A DNA stretch of 64,000 nucleotides from Muricauda sp. MAR_2010_75 (GCF_000745185.1 NZ_JQNJ01000001.1:3578501-3642500); one strand, 5' to 3'; shown: positions 42,535 through 51,952, counted from the first letter of the stretch. The notes: generated by a model not told the origin, from the letters alone. Numbers and translations: made by a program.

Positions 42535-43310
42535 TAAGAATTGTTTTTTGACACATCTTTAAAGGTCAGCATTTCCCATATTCGTTTTGATGCGCCATTG
42601 TAAAACCCGGTTTCGTGTTCATAACCCTTTGGGTTGTTGAAGGTTCCAAAGATGATATCAAAAAGAGAGATATCTGAATAGTTATACGCGTGAATTCCCT
42701 TGGCATGGTGTATGGTGTGGGCTTCAGGCCGCTGAACAATATACCCCATCCACCTTGGCGTTCTAATATTGGCATGTTGAAATATGGCCAAAAATGTGGT
42801 GATCAGGATAAAGAGGGTAGCGGCTTCCGGTGTAAACCCAGCAATGACAACAAGACAAAGGCTTCCCAACAATGAAAATCCGATCATGTCCATAGGGCTG
42901 AAATAAAAGGCACCGTAACTGTCCATACGTTCCGCACTGTGGTGCATTTGGTGGAATATTTTCCAAAGGGTGTCATTTTTATGCATGGCATAGTGCCAAA
43001 CATAAAGTCCAAACTCGTAAATCATTAGGGCAACAAAGGCACCCCAACCAGCTCCCAAAGCGGTTAGGTCAAAAATTTGATAGTCCACTAAATAGGTGTC
43101 CCAAATTAATGGAAAGTAGGTGGACAGATAAAAAAACACGCCGAAGGACACAAGTCCTCTCAGCTTCCAGTTCTTCACTTTTGGCAGTTCCCTAGCTGGA
43201 AAAAGGGCTTCCCAAATCATCAATACCACGTACATTCCCAAAACAATTAGGGAAATAGGGTCGACAAGTACGGCCCATGGGTTTGGTAAATTTTGAATAA
43301 TCTCTAGCAT
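42534..43310 (-). CDS. Sterol desaturase / fatty acid hydroxylase family membrane protein
   Basis: From the ATG at 43310 the protein has 258 residues and several hydrophobic helices. The histidine motifs of the di-iron hydroxylase superfamily are visible: HYAMH, HQMHHS and HTIHH. These enzymes hydroxylate or desaturate sterols, fatty acids or lipid headgroup chains in the membrane. Many bacterial members are unassigned. A TTG at 43337 could give nine more residues. It is translationally coupled to the M43 lipoprotein downstream, an unexpected pairing. Confidence 0.85.
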   Translation of the reverse strand: MLEIIQNLPNPWAVLVDPISLIVLGMYVVLMIWEALFPARELPKVKNWKLRGLVSFGVFFYLSTYFPLIWDTYLVDYQIFDLTALGAGWGAFVALMIYEFGLYVWHYAMHKNDTLWKIFHQMHHSAERMDSYGAFYFSPMDMIGFSLLGSLCLVVIAGFTPEAATLFILITTFLAIFQHANIRTPRWMGYIVQRPEAHTIHHAKGIHAYNYSDISLFDIIFGTFNNPKGYEHETGFYNGASKRIWEMLTFKDVSKNNS

Positions 43311-43391
43311 TTTTGTATTGTTTAGATTGTTGTTCAACCTTATAGGCTAAAGTTTTCGACTTACATTGTAAGGAAGGTGCTGTAAGTAGTA

Positions 43392-45173
43392 TTAAACGGT
43401 CCACTCATGTGGTGTCTCTGGCTCATAGCTACAATAGGTTCCTGTTTTGATGGAATTGGCCAAGTGCTTGGCCAGTTGGGGATGTACTTTTTCAATTTTT
43501 TTGATGGCATTCCGGATTCGCCATGTTACTGCTGCCCTTGCTTTTTCATTGGAAGAGCCTGTCTTCCGAATTTTATTGGACAACCCTGTTACTTTTGACA
43601 GGTGCTCTACCAAGGCCTCATACTCTTCTTTAAATTGATCGGCCTTTTGATATAGTCCCATTTCCTCGGCATCGGAAATGTCTGCTTTTAAGGAGCGGAT
43701 TTTTTCTTTGTACTCTTTTAAAGCTTGGTCATCAATTATGGACGTTCCTACAGTTTCAAGGACCACACCCATAAGTTCGGTGCAATGCAATTGTGACTCG
43801 GGCTGTTCCAGTAATTTGGAAATGTCATGCAGCCCTTTGCAATCTTTTATGGCAACAGATAAATCCAAATACGAGAGTTGCCATAAGTCCCCATTATGGA
43901 TAAATCTTCCTTTTGAAACAGCACTTGCCCGTGGAACACTGGAGGTGGTTTTCATTGGGGAATCTCCTAGTTTAAACTCCCAAAACGGTTCCAAATTACT
44001 TTTTACCTTATAGGGGTTGACCACTTTTTGCCATTCTACTGCCTCTTTATTGGTGGCCTCTTTTCCTTCATTGATATTTTTTTTGAAAAGTTCCAGATAT
44101 TTCTTCCAGTACAGATTCATCTGTTCATAAAGGGAGAGATGGTAATAGGCCGCGGCCAAAAATGCAGTGAAATCGGTCCAAATAGAAATATTGGCTACTT
44201 TTTCCCCTAATGCTGTGGCTCTTTTGTAATCTCCTTTTTCAAAATAGATTAGCATGCCGATGGGCAGGTAGGCTTCGGGATACAACGGATTTAAATTACG
44301 GGCCTTGATGTACAGTTCTTCGGCTTCCTCTAAATACCCCAACCATACCATACAATTTGAAATAAGAATGAGGTTGTCAGCATCATTTGGATTCATCCGC
44401 AATGACTTCCGTAGAAGATGTTCAGACTTGTCATAATCGCCCAAATACAAAAAAGTCCTTCCCAAAACTGCCAATGAAACGTAATCGTTTTCATCCAATT
44501 CAATGGCCTTGAGGGCGTAATCGTGAGCTCCTTTTTGGCTTACTTCCCAACGGTCCCACAATTGGCAGCTCCATTCATTGAAATAGGAAAGGGATATTCC
44601 GGTGTAAGCCCTGGCAAACAAGGGATCTATTTTTAAGGCGGCTTCAAAATAGTTGCGGGCAATCAAATCGCTCTCAACGGTCCCTTTTTTTAATTCCTTT
44701 ATTCCTAGAAGCCAATTTTCGTAGGCAGCGAGTCCTACAGATTCCTTTTTGTAAGAGTAGGAAAGAAGATCATGCTCTATCTGTTGTTGCAGAACACTCA
44801 CCATTTGTTGCGTAATGATATCCTGGGCATTGAGTACGGTTTCCAAAGACTCGTCATGGTTTCCGGCAAAAACCACTCTATTATCTTTGGTTCTTATGAG
44901 CTGAACCCCAATTCTATACCCTTTTTCTATTGGCCTAAAACTCCCCGTTATGAGGTAATCCGCTCCCAACTTTTCAATGGAATCGGTGTCCGAAATATCA
45001 GAAATACCCATTGTAGAATATTGGGAAATTACTGAAAGGCCATTAAACTTCGAGAAATTAATAATCAAGTCTTCGGTAAACCCTCTTATAATAGGGCTCA
45101 TAGCATTTTCTACCCCATTAATCTGAAAGGGCAATACTGCAATTGTAGTCTCCTTATTACCAACCAGTTCCAC
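43392..45173 (-). CDS. TolB-like/TPR protein with a regulator-type C-terminal domain
   Basis: The 593-residue protein has three parts. Residues ~1-130 resemble the TolB-like N-terminal domain that precedes TPRs in adenylate cyclase-type regulators (IAVLPFQINGVENAM, DYLITGSFRPIEKG). Residues ~150-370 hold TPR helices (FARAYTGISLSYFNEW, YVSLAVLGRTFLYLGDYDKSE). Residues ~420-593 match a C-terminal domain that I remember from actinobacterial and other AAA/TPR regulators: GRFIHNGDLWQLSYLD, SIRxLKADISDAEEMGLYQKA, NEKARAAVTWRIRNAIKKI and TGTYCSYEPE. The start codon is GTG at 45173, directly after an in-frame stop; no ATG fits. No DNA-binding or signal peptide is evident. Role likely in signalling, not proven. 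Confidence 0.7.
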   Translation of the reverse strand: MELVGNKETTIAVLPFQINGVENAMSPIIRGFTEDLIINFSKFNGLSVISQYSTMGISDISDTDSIEKLGADYLITGSFRPIEKGYRIGVQLIRTKDNRVVFAGNHDESLETVLNAQDIITQQMVSVLQQQIEHDLLSYSYKKESVGLAAYENWLLGIKELKKGTVESDLIARNYFEAALKIDPLFARAYTGISLSYFNEWSCQLWDRWEVSQKGAHDYALKAIELDENDYVSLAVLGRTFLYLGDYDKSEHLLRKSLRMNPNDADNLILISNCMVWLGYLEEAEELYIKARNLNPLYPEAYLPIGMLIYFEKGDYKRATALGEKVANISIWTDFTAFLAAAYYHLSLYEQMNLYWKKYLELFKKNINEGKEATNKEAVEWQKVVNPYKVKSNLEPFWEFKLGDSPMKTTSSVPRASAVSKGRFIHNGDLWQLSYLDLSVAIKDCKGLHDISKLLEQPESQLHCTELMGVVLETVGTSIIDDQALKEYKEKIRSLKADISDAEEMGLYQKADQFKEEYEALVEHLSKVTGLSNKIRKTGSSNEKARAAVTWRIRNAIKKIEKVHPQLAKHLANSIKTGTYCSYEPETPHEWTV

Positions 45174-45192
45174 CTAAAATACAATTGAAAGT

Positions 45193-45218
45193 CAAATATA
45201 CAAAAGATCGCTTACCAA
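45193..45218 (-). promoter_or_regulatory. Candidate promoter for the TolB-like/TPR gene
   Basis: On the minus strand TATATTTG (45193-45200) matches TAnnTTTG, and a TTG complement lies at 45216-45218, 15 bases away. The GTG start is 19 bases downstream of the -7 element, which supports the GTG start. Spacing is short for this promoter class. Confidence 0.4.
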
Positions 45219-45296
45219 GAATAGAACATAAGGTATGTCTCCTATTTTTTGTACGCTTTGGGGATGAACGTTTATAAATGGTCAATAATCCTGTAA

Positions 45297-46235
45297 CTAT
45301 GGTTGAAACTGCAAGGGATTTATTTCAACCTTGTATAACCTGCTGTTTCCATTTTCATAGGAATTGAGAAATTGAACCAACGATTTCATAGTATGAATTG
45401 GCCCATCAGGATTTGTGACTCTTCGGCTTGTAAAATACAACATGTTATTGGCCTCATCCACAAAGGGGCAATAATCCATTTGTTTAGAATTGATGGGTTG
45501 GGGCAGGGGTTTAGCTTTGGACCATTCGCCTGAAGCGTTTTTAAAACTAATGTACAAATCGCCGCTGCCTTGTCCATCTTTACGGTTATACCCTCCAAAA
45601 ATTAAATAAGTTTCTTTTTTTGAAATGTAGGCATTGTATTCGTAGCCTTTGGAATTAATGTTTTCATTCAAAGAGATAGGTTCCAAGTAGGTTCCATTTT
45701 TGAACTCACTGAAAAAAATATCATCTTCTCCCTTGGACTCAGGTCGGTCACCTGTATAATAGAAATTACCATTTTCGGCCACGGCAGGATAAAACTCATT
45801 GTGTTCTGAATTAATGGGTTCTCCCATATTGATCGGTTTGGACCAGGCCGATGTTTTTGAAAACCGTTCCACATACCAAATATCGTAATCCTTGGTTTTG
45901 GAAATGGAATCATGCAGGGGACGGTTTGACACAAAATAGAGCCGAAGCCCATCTGGAGCTAAAAACGGTTCCATGTCTTTGTAAGTTCCCGAAAAGGGAG
46001 CAATTGTTGGTGTATTCCATTTGTTGTCCGTTTTGGCAACGATTGAAATCACCGAAACATCTTCAGTCTGGGATTGAATGGTAAAGTAAGCCTCGGAATC
46101 GGAAGCATCCATGGTAAAGTCCCTGACTTTGTCAAATTCTTTTAAAACCTCAATTGCAGGATGAACCATTATCTCATTTTGGCCAAAAGCAACTAGAGTA
46201 CAAATAGAAAAGACAAAAAAGAGACTACTTTTCAT
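45297..46235 (-). CDS. Exported PD40/WD40-type beta-propeller protein
   Basis: From the ATG at 46235 the product has 312 residues with a signal peptide (MKSSLFFVFSICTLVAFGQ) and repeated propeller blades of the type DMEPFLAPDGLRLYFVSNRP, EFYPAVAENGNFYYTGDRP and DYCPFVDEANNMLYFTSRR. These are similar to the propeller parts of the PorE-like proteins and of TolB, but there is no OmpA, TPR or sorting domain. It is probably periplasmic or outer-membrane attached. It overlaps the stop of the upstream SGNH gene by 11 bases. An in-frame upstream extension to 46286 would put a basic stretch before the signal peptide and is unlikely. Confidence 0.75.
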   Translation of the reverse strand: MKSSLFFVFSICTLVAFGQNEIMVHPAIEVLKEFDKVRDFTMDASDSEAYFTIQSQTEDVSVISIVAKTDNKWNTPTIAPFSGTYKDMEPFLAPDGLRLYFVSNRPLHDSISKTKDYDIWYVERFSKTSAWSKPINMGEPINSEHNEFYPAVAENGNFYYTGDRPESKGEDDIFFSEFKNGTYLEPISLNENINSKGYEYNAYISKKETYLIFGGYNRKDGQGSGDLYISFKNASGEWSKAKPLPQPINSKQMDYCPFVDEANNMLYFTSRRVTNPDGPIHTMKSLVQFLNSYENGNSRLYKVEINPLQFQP

Positions 46236-46923
46236 TTTTGACAACTTGTTCGATAGCTTTTTGAACCAATTTTTCCATTTCGGCATAGCCCGCTTTGGTC
46301 AGATGGACTTCATCTGTGGTCAATGCTTTGGGAAGCCCGTTACGATCATCGGCCATTTCCGAGAAATAATCCAAATACATTACACCCTCTTCTTCGGCCA
46401 TAGCCTTAAGCATTGTATTGAGTTTGGGAATCTTTATATTAGGCTGTTTGCCTGGTCGCCACGGATAATCATAAGCGGGAAGCACCGAACAGACAATGGG
46501 AAAAATGTTATTGGCCTTTGCCAGTTCTACCATGGAAAGCATATTGTCCCGAATTTGTTCCAAAGTCATGGGGCCTGTATTGCCCGCAATATCATTGGTA
46601 CCCGATAAAATAACCACGATTTTCGGTTTAAGGTCAATAACATCTTGTCGGAAACGAAGTAGCATCTGCGGTGTGGTCTGTCCACTGATTCCGCGATTGA
46701 TATACGAATTGTTTTTAAAGAAATCCGGGTTGGCATTGGACCAACCTTCGGTAATGGAGTTGCCCATGAAAACGACACGGTGTTCATTTTCCGTAGGAGC
46801 GGATAGCTCAGCATTTGCCTTTTTATACTTTTCCAAGTTGGGCCAATCTTGCGCTGCGGATTTGTTCGGATTTAAAAGTGCTAACAGTGAAGCCATGGTC
46901 CAAATTACAGTTTGTACTTTCAA
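46225..46923 (-). CDS. Exported SGNH/GDSL hydrolase (esterase/lipase)
   Basis: The 232-residue protein has block I FMGNSITEGW with the nucleophile Ser56, block III GTNDI and the block V triad DEVHLTKAGY. The signal peptide MKVQTVIWTMASLLALLNP..KSAA depends on a TTG start at 46923; the nearest ATG (46896) would give a product without the positively charged start of a signal peptide, so TTG is preferred. The enzyme is likely periplasmic or secreted and may deacetylate sugars or cleave lipids. It overlaps the propeller gene by 11 bases. Confidence 0.85.
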   Translation of the reverse strand: MKVQTVIWTMASLLALLNPNKSAAQDWPNLEKYKKANAELSAPTENEHRVVFMGNSITEGWSNANPDFFKNNSYINRGISGQTTPQMLLRFRQDVIDLKPKIVVILSGTNDIAGNTGPMTLEQIRDNMLSMVELAKANNIFPIVCSVLPAYDYPWRPGKQPNIKIPKLNTMLKAMAEEEGVMYLDYFSEMADDRNGLPKALTTDEVHLTKAGYAEMEKLVQKAIEQVVKNEK

Positions 46924-46973
46924 AATGTCAGTTTTTAGTTAAAATTAATTGTGCAGTTGCTGTAAATGTAAAT

Positions 46974-47005
46974 AAAAAAGGCAGGTTATTTAACCTGCCT
47001 TTTTT
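46974..47005 (-). terminator. Terminator after the S10 peptidase gene
   Basis: GGCAGGTT (46980-46987) pairs with AACCTGCC (46992-46999) in a stem flanked by six A and six T, giving 14 base pairs in all. It lies 15 bases after the minus-strand stop of the S10 gene. It is symmetrical and could act on both strands. Confidence 0.85.
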
Positions 47006-47020
47006 CCATCATTAACTTTA

Positions 47021-48508
47021 TTAGTATTTAGCACTCTTCCCATTGGTCTGGGTTCTAAGAATAAAGTCCCTGATATCATCATTAGCCTTTTGAAGATCCT
47101 CTCTTCGCAAATACATCATGTGTCCAGAGCGATAGCCTTTAAAATCAAAACGATCTTTCATGCGTCCACTGGGGTCTACTTGAGACATGGTATATTTGGC
47201 CGCAAAGTAGGTACAGGCTCCATCATAATAGCCAGATTGCACCAAAACATTCAAATAGGGGTTTTGGGCCATCGCTTGGCGGAGATTATCTCGAACATTG
47301 TCATCATCGTTGTTCCAAGGATGAACCGGACCGAACATGTTATACTTAATGTCTGTTTTGAATCCTAATTCTTCCTGTAGGTAATAATTTATCGCAGGAG
47401 TAAAGCTGTGCAGCCAAGAAGTCAACTCAGGAGAATAGTCTGGGCTGTCCCCAAAAAGTTGCCTGTCAATTCCCAAATAGCGGCTGTCCAATCTACCTAT
47501 AGTGTACCCTCCTTTATCTTTTAAGAGCGCCTTCCAGAAAAATTGGGTGGGCACAACCAAATTGTGGTCAATAATGTCCTTTTCCTTCAATCCTGTATAA
47601 TAGGCCATTTGTTTGGCAACTTCGTTCCGTTCCGCATCTGGAATAAACCCTCCTTTGGCAATGGCGGGCAATAGCGTGTTTATGGTATACTCCTCAACTT
47701 CCGGTAACACCTCCAGCAAATCCTTGCTCTGCAATGCTGCTGGTAATGTCTTATGATGCCATGCAGCAGCAGCAAAATAAGGAAGGTTTAAAGCGCTTGA
47801 AACCGGGTCGTTGTCACGGAACACCTTATAATCAGCAGGAGATACCATAATTACCCCGTTTAAATACATCCACTGCTGGTTTTGCAATGCCAAGGAAAGT
47901 CCCATTACACGGGTTCCTCCATAGCTTTCTCCGACAATGTATTTTGGAGACCTCCAGCGATTGTTTCGGGTTACAAAGGTGTTCAACCATTCTGCCAAAT
48001 ATTCGGTGTCTGCATTTATTCCAAAAAACTTTTCACGCTTCACTTCTTCCCCAGTTTCGGGAATGGTTCGGGAATATCCAGTGTTAGCGGGATTCACATA
48101 TACAATGTCGGTCACATCCAACACAGAGTAGGGGTTATGATCCACACCATAAGGTTGAACGGGATAACCTTCATTATCAATTTTAAGGATTCGAGGACCT
48201 GTGTAGGCCAAGTGCATCCAAACAGAACCCGAACCGGGACCACCGTTGAAGGAAATCAGCAAGGGGCGTTCGGCTCTGTTTTTAACATTGTTTCTAGTAT
48301 AATAAGTATAGTGAAGCGAAGCAATGGGCTCCCCCATTTCATCCCATACGGGTTGGGTACCTGTAGTGGCTGTATAGTTAATATTTACTCCTTTTATGGT
48401 AACTGAATGTTGGGTCGTTACCGTGGTATCCACCGGGAGTTTTCTGTTTTGGGCAATGGTAAGGGAAGCGCATAAAACCATGCTTAAAGCAAGATAAATT
48501 TTTCTCAT
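47021..48508 (-). CDS. S10 family serine carboxypeptidase
   Basis: The 495-residue protein has a signal peptide (MRKIYLALSMVLCASLTIA). Serine carboxypeptidase hallmarks are NGGPGSGSVWMHL, the nucleophile motif GESYGGTR, a late Asp in QSGYYDGACTYFA and the catalytic His in YRSGHMMYL. The family removes C-terminal residues from peptides at acidic pH, but bacterial substrates are not known. The gene is alone on its strand, with the terminator at 46974-47005 directly after it. Divergent from the oxidoreductase gene. Confidence 0.9.
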   Translation of the reverse strand: MRKIYLALSMVLCASLTIAQNRKLPVDTTVTTQHSVTIKGVNINYTATTGTQPVWDEMGEPIASLHYTYYTRNNVKNRAERPLLISFNGGPGSGSVWMHLAYTGPRILKIDNEGYPVQPYGVDHNPYSVLDVTDIVYVNPANTGYSRTIPETGEEVKREKFFGINADTEYLAEWLNTFVTRNNRWRSPKYIVGESYGGTRVMGLSLALQNQQWMYLNGVIMVSPADYKVFRDNDPVSSALNLPYFAAAAWHHKTLPAALQSKDLLEVLPEVEEYTINTLLPAIAKGGFIPDAERNEVAKQMAYYTGLKEKDIIDHNLVVPTQFFWKALLKDKGGYTIGRLDSRYLGIDRQLFGDSPDYSPELTSWLHSFTPAINYYLQEELGFKTDIKYNMFGPVHPWNNDDDNVRDNLRQAMAQNPYLNVLVQSGYYDGACTYFAAKYTMSQVDPSGRMKDRFDFKGYRSGHMMYLRREDLQKANDDIRDFILRTQTNGKSAKY

Positions 48509-48642
48509 AGTATTAAGTTGAATTAGTCTATCGCTAAAAGTAAGTATTTTGAAAGTTCTTTTTTTGTTAAAAGAATGGTAAAACCCAGGAAAAAGCTGTG
48601 CATATCGGCATAATTCTTAATTTTAAGACACACTGACTAAAC

Positions 48643-49803
48643 ATGGTATCAATGAAAAACTTATCAAGAAGAAATTTTAATTCTCTAATGGCTAAAGGCA
48701 TGGGAACAGCCGCCATTATGGCAACCACACCATTGGCTTGCGCCATGGGCAGTGGACAGGACAAAAAGAAATTGGGAATTGCCCTAGTGGGTCTTGGTAG
48801 TTATAGTACTTACCAATTGGCTCCCGCACTACTGGATACCCAACACTGTTATCTATCAGGGATTGTAACAGGAACCCCCGAAAAGGAAAAAACATGGGCT
48901 GATAAGTATAACATTCCAAAGAAAAATATCTACAACTACCAGAATTTTGATGACATAGCAAAGAACGATGATATTGATGTGGTCTATGTGGTACTTCCGA
49001 ACAGCATGCATGCCGAATTCTGCATACGTGCGGCCAAAGCCGGAAAACATGTCATCTGCGAAAAACCTATGGCAGTAAGTGTTGAGGAATGCGATGCCAT
49101 TATCAATGCCTGCAAAGAAGCGGGTGTAAAACTCGGTGTTGGATATCGATTGCAGTCTGAGCCGTACACCAATGAAGTAAAGCGTTTTGTGCGTGAAAAA
49201 ACGTTTGGAGATATCAGGTATGTATCTGCGGATGCCGGATACCATTCTGGCGGAAATCCAGACCAGTGGCGTTTGAACAAGGAACTTTCTGGAGGTGGGG
49301 CCTTATTGAATATGGGTGTATACGCCATTCAAAGTGCCATTTATGGCTCTGGGCAGAATCCCATTTCTGTTACTGCCCAAGAATATAGCACCCGTCCAGA
49401 ATATTTCAAGGACACCGATGAGACCATTACGGCCCAATTTGAGTTTCCAAACGGAGCAGTGGGAAATATCATGACTTCCCATAACATTAGCGCAAACAGT
49501 ATGTATGTGTCGGCAGAATCAGGATGGTTTGAATTACAACCGGCCAATAATTATGGCCCGCTTAGCGGAAGAACCTCAAAAGGGGATGTGATTGAGTTCC
49601 CTCATGAAAGTCAACAAAAACTACAAATGGATGATTTTGCCAAACATGTACTTTTTGATGCTCCCAACATTGCCCCAGGTGAAATGGGCAAACGTGATAT
49701 GATCATCTGTGAAGCCATTTATGAATCCATAGCGAAAGGTGGACAAAAAGTTATGCTGGACTTGGAACCCGGATACGGTTTTGGCGGATTGCCAACATCC
49801 TGA
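48643..49803 (+). CDS. Gfo/Idh/MocA family oxidoreductase with Tat signal
   Basis: The 386-residue protein has the twin-arginine motif SRRNF at 8-12 followed by a hydrophobic stretch (GMGTAAIMATTPLACAMG), so it is exported folded, with its cofactor. The Rossmann motif ALVGLGSYS, the EKP motif (ICEKPMAVSVEECD) and the family sequence around VSADAGYHSGGNPDQWRL are present. It resembles glucose-fructose oxidoreductase, the periplasmic member with tightly bound NADP. The substrate is likely a sugar or sugar alcohol. Transcribed alone. Confidence 0.87.
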   Translation: MVSMKNLSRRNFNSLMAKGMGTAAIMATTPLACAMGSGQDKKKLGIALVGLGSYSTYQLAPALLDTQHCYLSGIVTGTPEKEKTWADKYNIPKKNIYNYQNFDDIAKNDDIDVVYVVLPNSMHAEFCIRAAKAGKHVICEKPMAVSVEECDAIINACKEAGVKLGVGYRLQSEPYTNEVKRFVREKTFGDIRYVSADAGYHSGGNPDQWRLNKELSGGGALLNMGVYAIQSAIYGSGQNPISVTAQEYSTRPEYFKDTDETITAQFEFPNGAVGNIMTSHNISANSMYVSAESGWFELQPANNYGPLSGRTSKGDVIEFPHESQQKLQMDDFAKHVLFDAPNIAPGEMGKRDMIICEAIYESIAKGGQKVMLDLEPGYGFGGLPTS

Positions 49804-49937
49804 AAAAATTAAAGCTTCCAAGGGCTGATTTTGAAATAAGTCACTCATAACCAAAGTCTAGCATTCAAAAAAATAACGTTTTCAAGAGGTAAACTATCAG
49901 AATTTTAGTTTTTTTGTAATAACAAATCTTATGTATT

Positions 49938-50753
49938 ATGAAAAAACTTATAATTCCTACGCTGGTCGTGCTGTTTCTTGGCTGCGACAAAGAAGATTCG
50001 AAAACCCCAACCAATTCAGAAGCTGTTGTTGATGCATTAACAGAGTATGTTATTGTAAATAAAGTGTTTCAGGATATTGGCAACAACAACGGAGATGTTG
50101 TTTTATCTGCTGAAAGTACTACTTCCACGGCAAAATCCAATTCAGTGGAGAAAACTGCACAAGATGTTGAAGTAACTATATCACCTGCCGATTTTGTAAC
50201 TTTTCCAAAAACCATAACCGTGAATTTTAAAACAGGTGTTTTGGGCAAAGATGGTATTACCCGCAAAGGAGAAATCACCATTGTTTCCACCAATTGGTAT
50301 AGAGAAACTGGAAGCATTCATACCGCTACTTTTACGGATTATTATCACAACGATTACAAAGTTGAGGGAACTCATGTGGTTGAGAATACGGGTGAAAATT
50401 TAGATGGAGATTTGGAATATAACGTAGTTATTCAGGATGGGAAAATCACAACAAAATCTGGTGCGTTAATTGAATATCAAGAAAACTCGACCAGAACATG
50501 GATTGCTGGAAGCGAAACACCGTTGTATATTTGGGATGATGAATATATATGGGAAGGTTCGCAAACAGGTACAAGTTCCAAAGGTTTGGATTATTCCTTG
50601 ACCACTGAAGAATCGTTACATTTTGTATTGCTTCCGCGGAGTATTAAATCGGGTATCCTGGACGTAGATATCGCCAATATTAAAGACATCAAAATAAATT
50701 ACAACAATTCCACAATCACCATTTTGGGAAAAGAGTATCCCTTTACAAAATAA
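49938..50753 (+). CDS. Lipoprotein of unknown function
   Basis: The 271-residue protein has a lipoprotein signal MKKLIIPTLVVLFLGC with Cys16, then Asp-Lys-Glu-Asp, a pattern compatible with surface export in Bacteroidota. The body is beta-rich (ITVNFKTGVLGKDGITRKGEITIV, SALIEYQENSTRTWIAGSE). Aromatic and Asn residues alternate, as in proteins with an Ig-like or beta-sandwich fold. I recognise no family with a known role. Convergent with the serine hydrolase, with a shared hairpin between them. Confidence 0.65.
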   Translation: MKKLIIPTLVVLFLGCDKEDSKTPTNSEAVVDALTEYVIVNKVFQDIGNNNGDVVLSAESTTSTAKSNSVEKTAQDVEVTISPADFVTFPKTITVNFKTGVLGKDGITRKGEITIVSTNWYRETGSIHTATFTDYYHNDYKVEGTHVVENTGENLDGDLEYNVVIQDGKITTKSGALIEYQENSTRTWIAGSETPLYIWDDEYIWEGSQTGTSSKGLDYSLTTEESLHFVLLPRSIKSGILDVDIANIKDIKINYNNSTITILGKEYPFTK

Positions 50754-50769
50754 GAATGCTTGCATAGAA

Positions 50770-50804
50770 AGAGGACCTATAACTAATCTCTCAATAGGTC
50801 TTCT
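50770..50804. terminator. Hairpin between convergent genes
   Basis: AGAGGACCTAT (50770-50780) pairs with 50794-50804 (one G-U pair), with a 13-base loop. It spans the stop codon of the serine hydrolase. No long T tract follows on either side, so terminator function is probable but not strong. Confidence 0.55.
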
Positions 50805-51936
50805 ATTCTGTCATTGCCAAAAAAATCTTGTTCCGTATTACTTCAAGCTTTCTGTGCAAAGGACTGTACGTTACCGTTCCAATATTGATGGCAACGAACA
50901 TGTATCGGTCAGTTTCAGGAAAATACCGAAGTTCGCAACCTGCGCCAATTCCTCCTCCTGAGTGTCCATAATAGGGATGTCCGTTAACCTCACCATGACC
51001 CAATCCAAGTCCGTAGGCAGGTTTTCCCTCTTTATTTTTAACCCAGGTCATCATCATGTCCAGAGTGCTTTTTTGAAGTAATTTCCCTTCTAACAATCCT
51101 TTTAAAAACTGTATGGCTTCAGAAGTGGTGGTAACAATTCCGTCATCCCCAACCATATAGGTTACGTTTTGTTTTTGGATGTGAGAAATGTTTTCCAAAA
51201 TCCCATCACTGTAGCGGTCCCAATAACTACTTGCCAAAGTCTCATTCCAGAGCTTTTCATCAGATATACGGTAGTAGGTATGCTGCAAACCTAAAGGTTT
51301 AAATATGCTTTCTTCAATAAAAGAGGTATGGTCACCAGTAATTTCATCGGCTATCATTGAGAGAAGTACATAGTTTGTATTTCTGTATGAGTATCGGCTT
51401 CCGGGATCAAAGGTCAATTTTTTCCCATCGACAAATTTGATATAGTCCACAGCCGTAAAAGCAGTCTCTGGATTTTGGAGTAAAGTACTTGCATACTCGG
51501 GGTCAAAGTTGTATTCTGGGATACCGGAGGTATGGTTCAACAGCATTTTAATAGTGACTTTATCCGCTCTATCCACCATGCTGGACACTTCTTGAGCTAA
51601 ATATTGGGTTATGGGTTCATCCAACTGAAGTTTGCCTTCTTCGTAGAGTTTAAGAATCGCCACAGCCATATAGGTTTTTGCCACGCTTTGCAGGTAGTGC
51701 AAATGGGTATCCTTCATTTTGCGTTGTACCTCAATATTGGATAATCCTTCACTTTGCAACCACCAGCCATCTTTGTCCAGTATAGCCAAACTGACCCCAG
51801 GACAACCATACTCTACCAATGATTTTAAATAAGGTGATATTTCAGTTCCCTTGGGGTGATTTGGATTGGATTCTATCTGGGACCAACCAAAATAATACCC
51901 ACTAAGTAAAAAGATGTATATAGTTATATGTTTCAT
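50803..51936 (-). CDS. Exported serine hydrolase, beta-lactamase class C-like
   Basis: The 377-residue protein has a signal peptide (HITIYIFLLSGYYFGWS). The SxxK motif is SVAK at 84-87, the YxN motif appears in YSYRNTNYVLL and the final HxG motif in HSGGGIG. These are the catalytic residues of class C beta-lactamase-like hydrolases and DD-peptidases. The family covers esterases and D-peptidases more often than true antibiotic resistance, so resistance should not be inferred. Periplasmic. Sixteen bases separate its start from the gene at 51953. Confidence 0.85.
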   Translation of the reverse strand: MKHITIYIFLLSGYYFGWSQIESNPNHPKGTEISPYLKSLVEYGCPGVSLAILDKDGWWLQSEGLSNIEVQRKMKDTHLHYLQSVAKTYMAVAILKLYEEGKLQLDEPITQYLAQEVSSMVDRADKVTIKMLLNHTSGIPEYNFDPEYASTLLQNPETAFTAVDYIKFVDGKKLTFDPGSRYSYRNTNYVLLSMIADEITGDHTSFIEESIFKPLGLQHTYYRISDEKLWNETLASSYWDRYSDGILENISHIQKQNVTYMVGDDGIVTTTSEAIQFLKGLLEGKLLQKSTLDMMMTWVKNKEGKPAYGLGLGHGEVNGHPYYGHSGGGIGAGCELRYFPETDRYMFVAINIGTVTYSPLHRKLEVIRNKIFLAMTE

Positions 51937-51952
51937 GACGTTGTTTTATGTT

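Noticed and set aside
51061..51936. Antibiotic resistance by the class C-like serine hydrolase
   Set aside because: The SxxK, YxN and HxG motifs define the whole esterase/DD-peptidase/beta-lactamase superfamily. The sequence resembles the broad serine hydrolase group and there is no AmpR-type regulator, so resistance is not supported.
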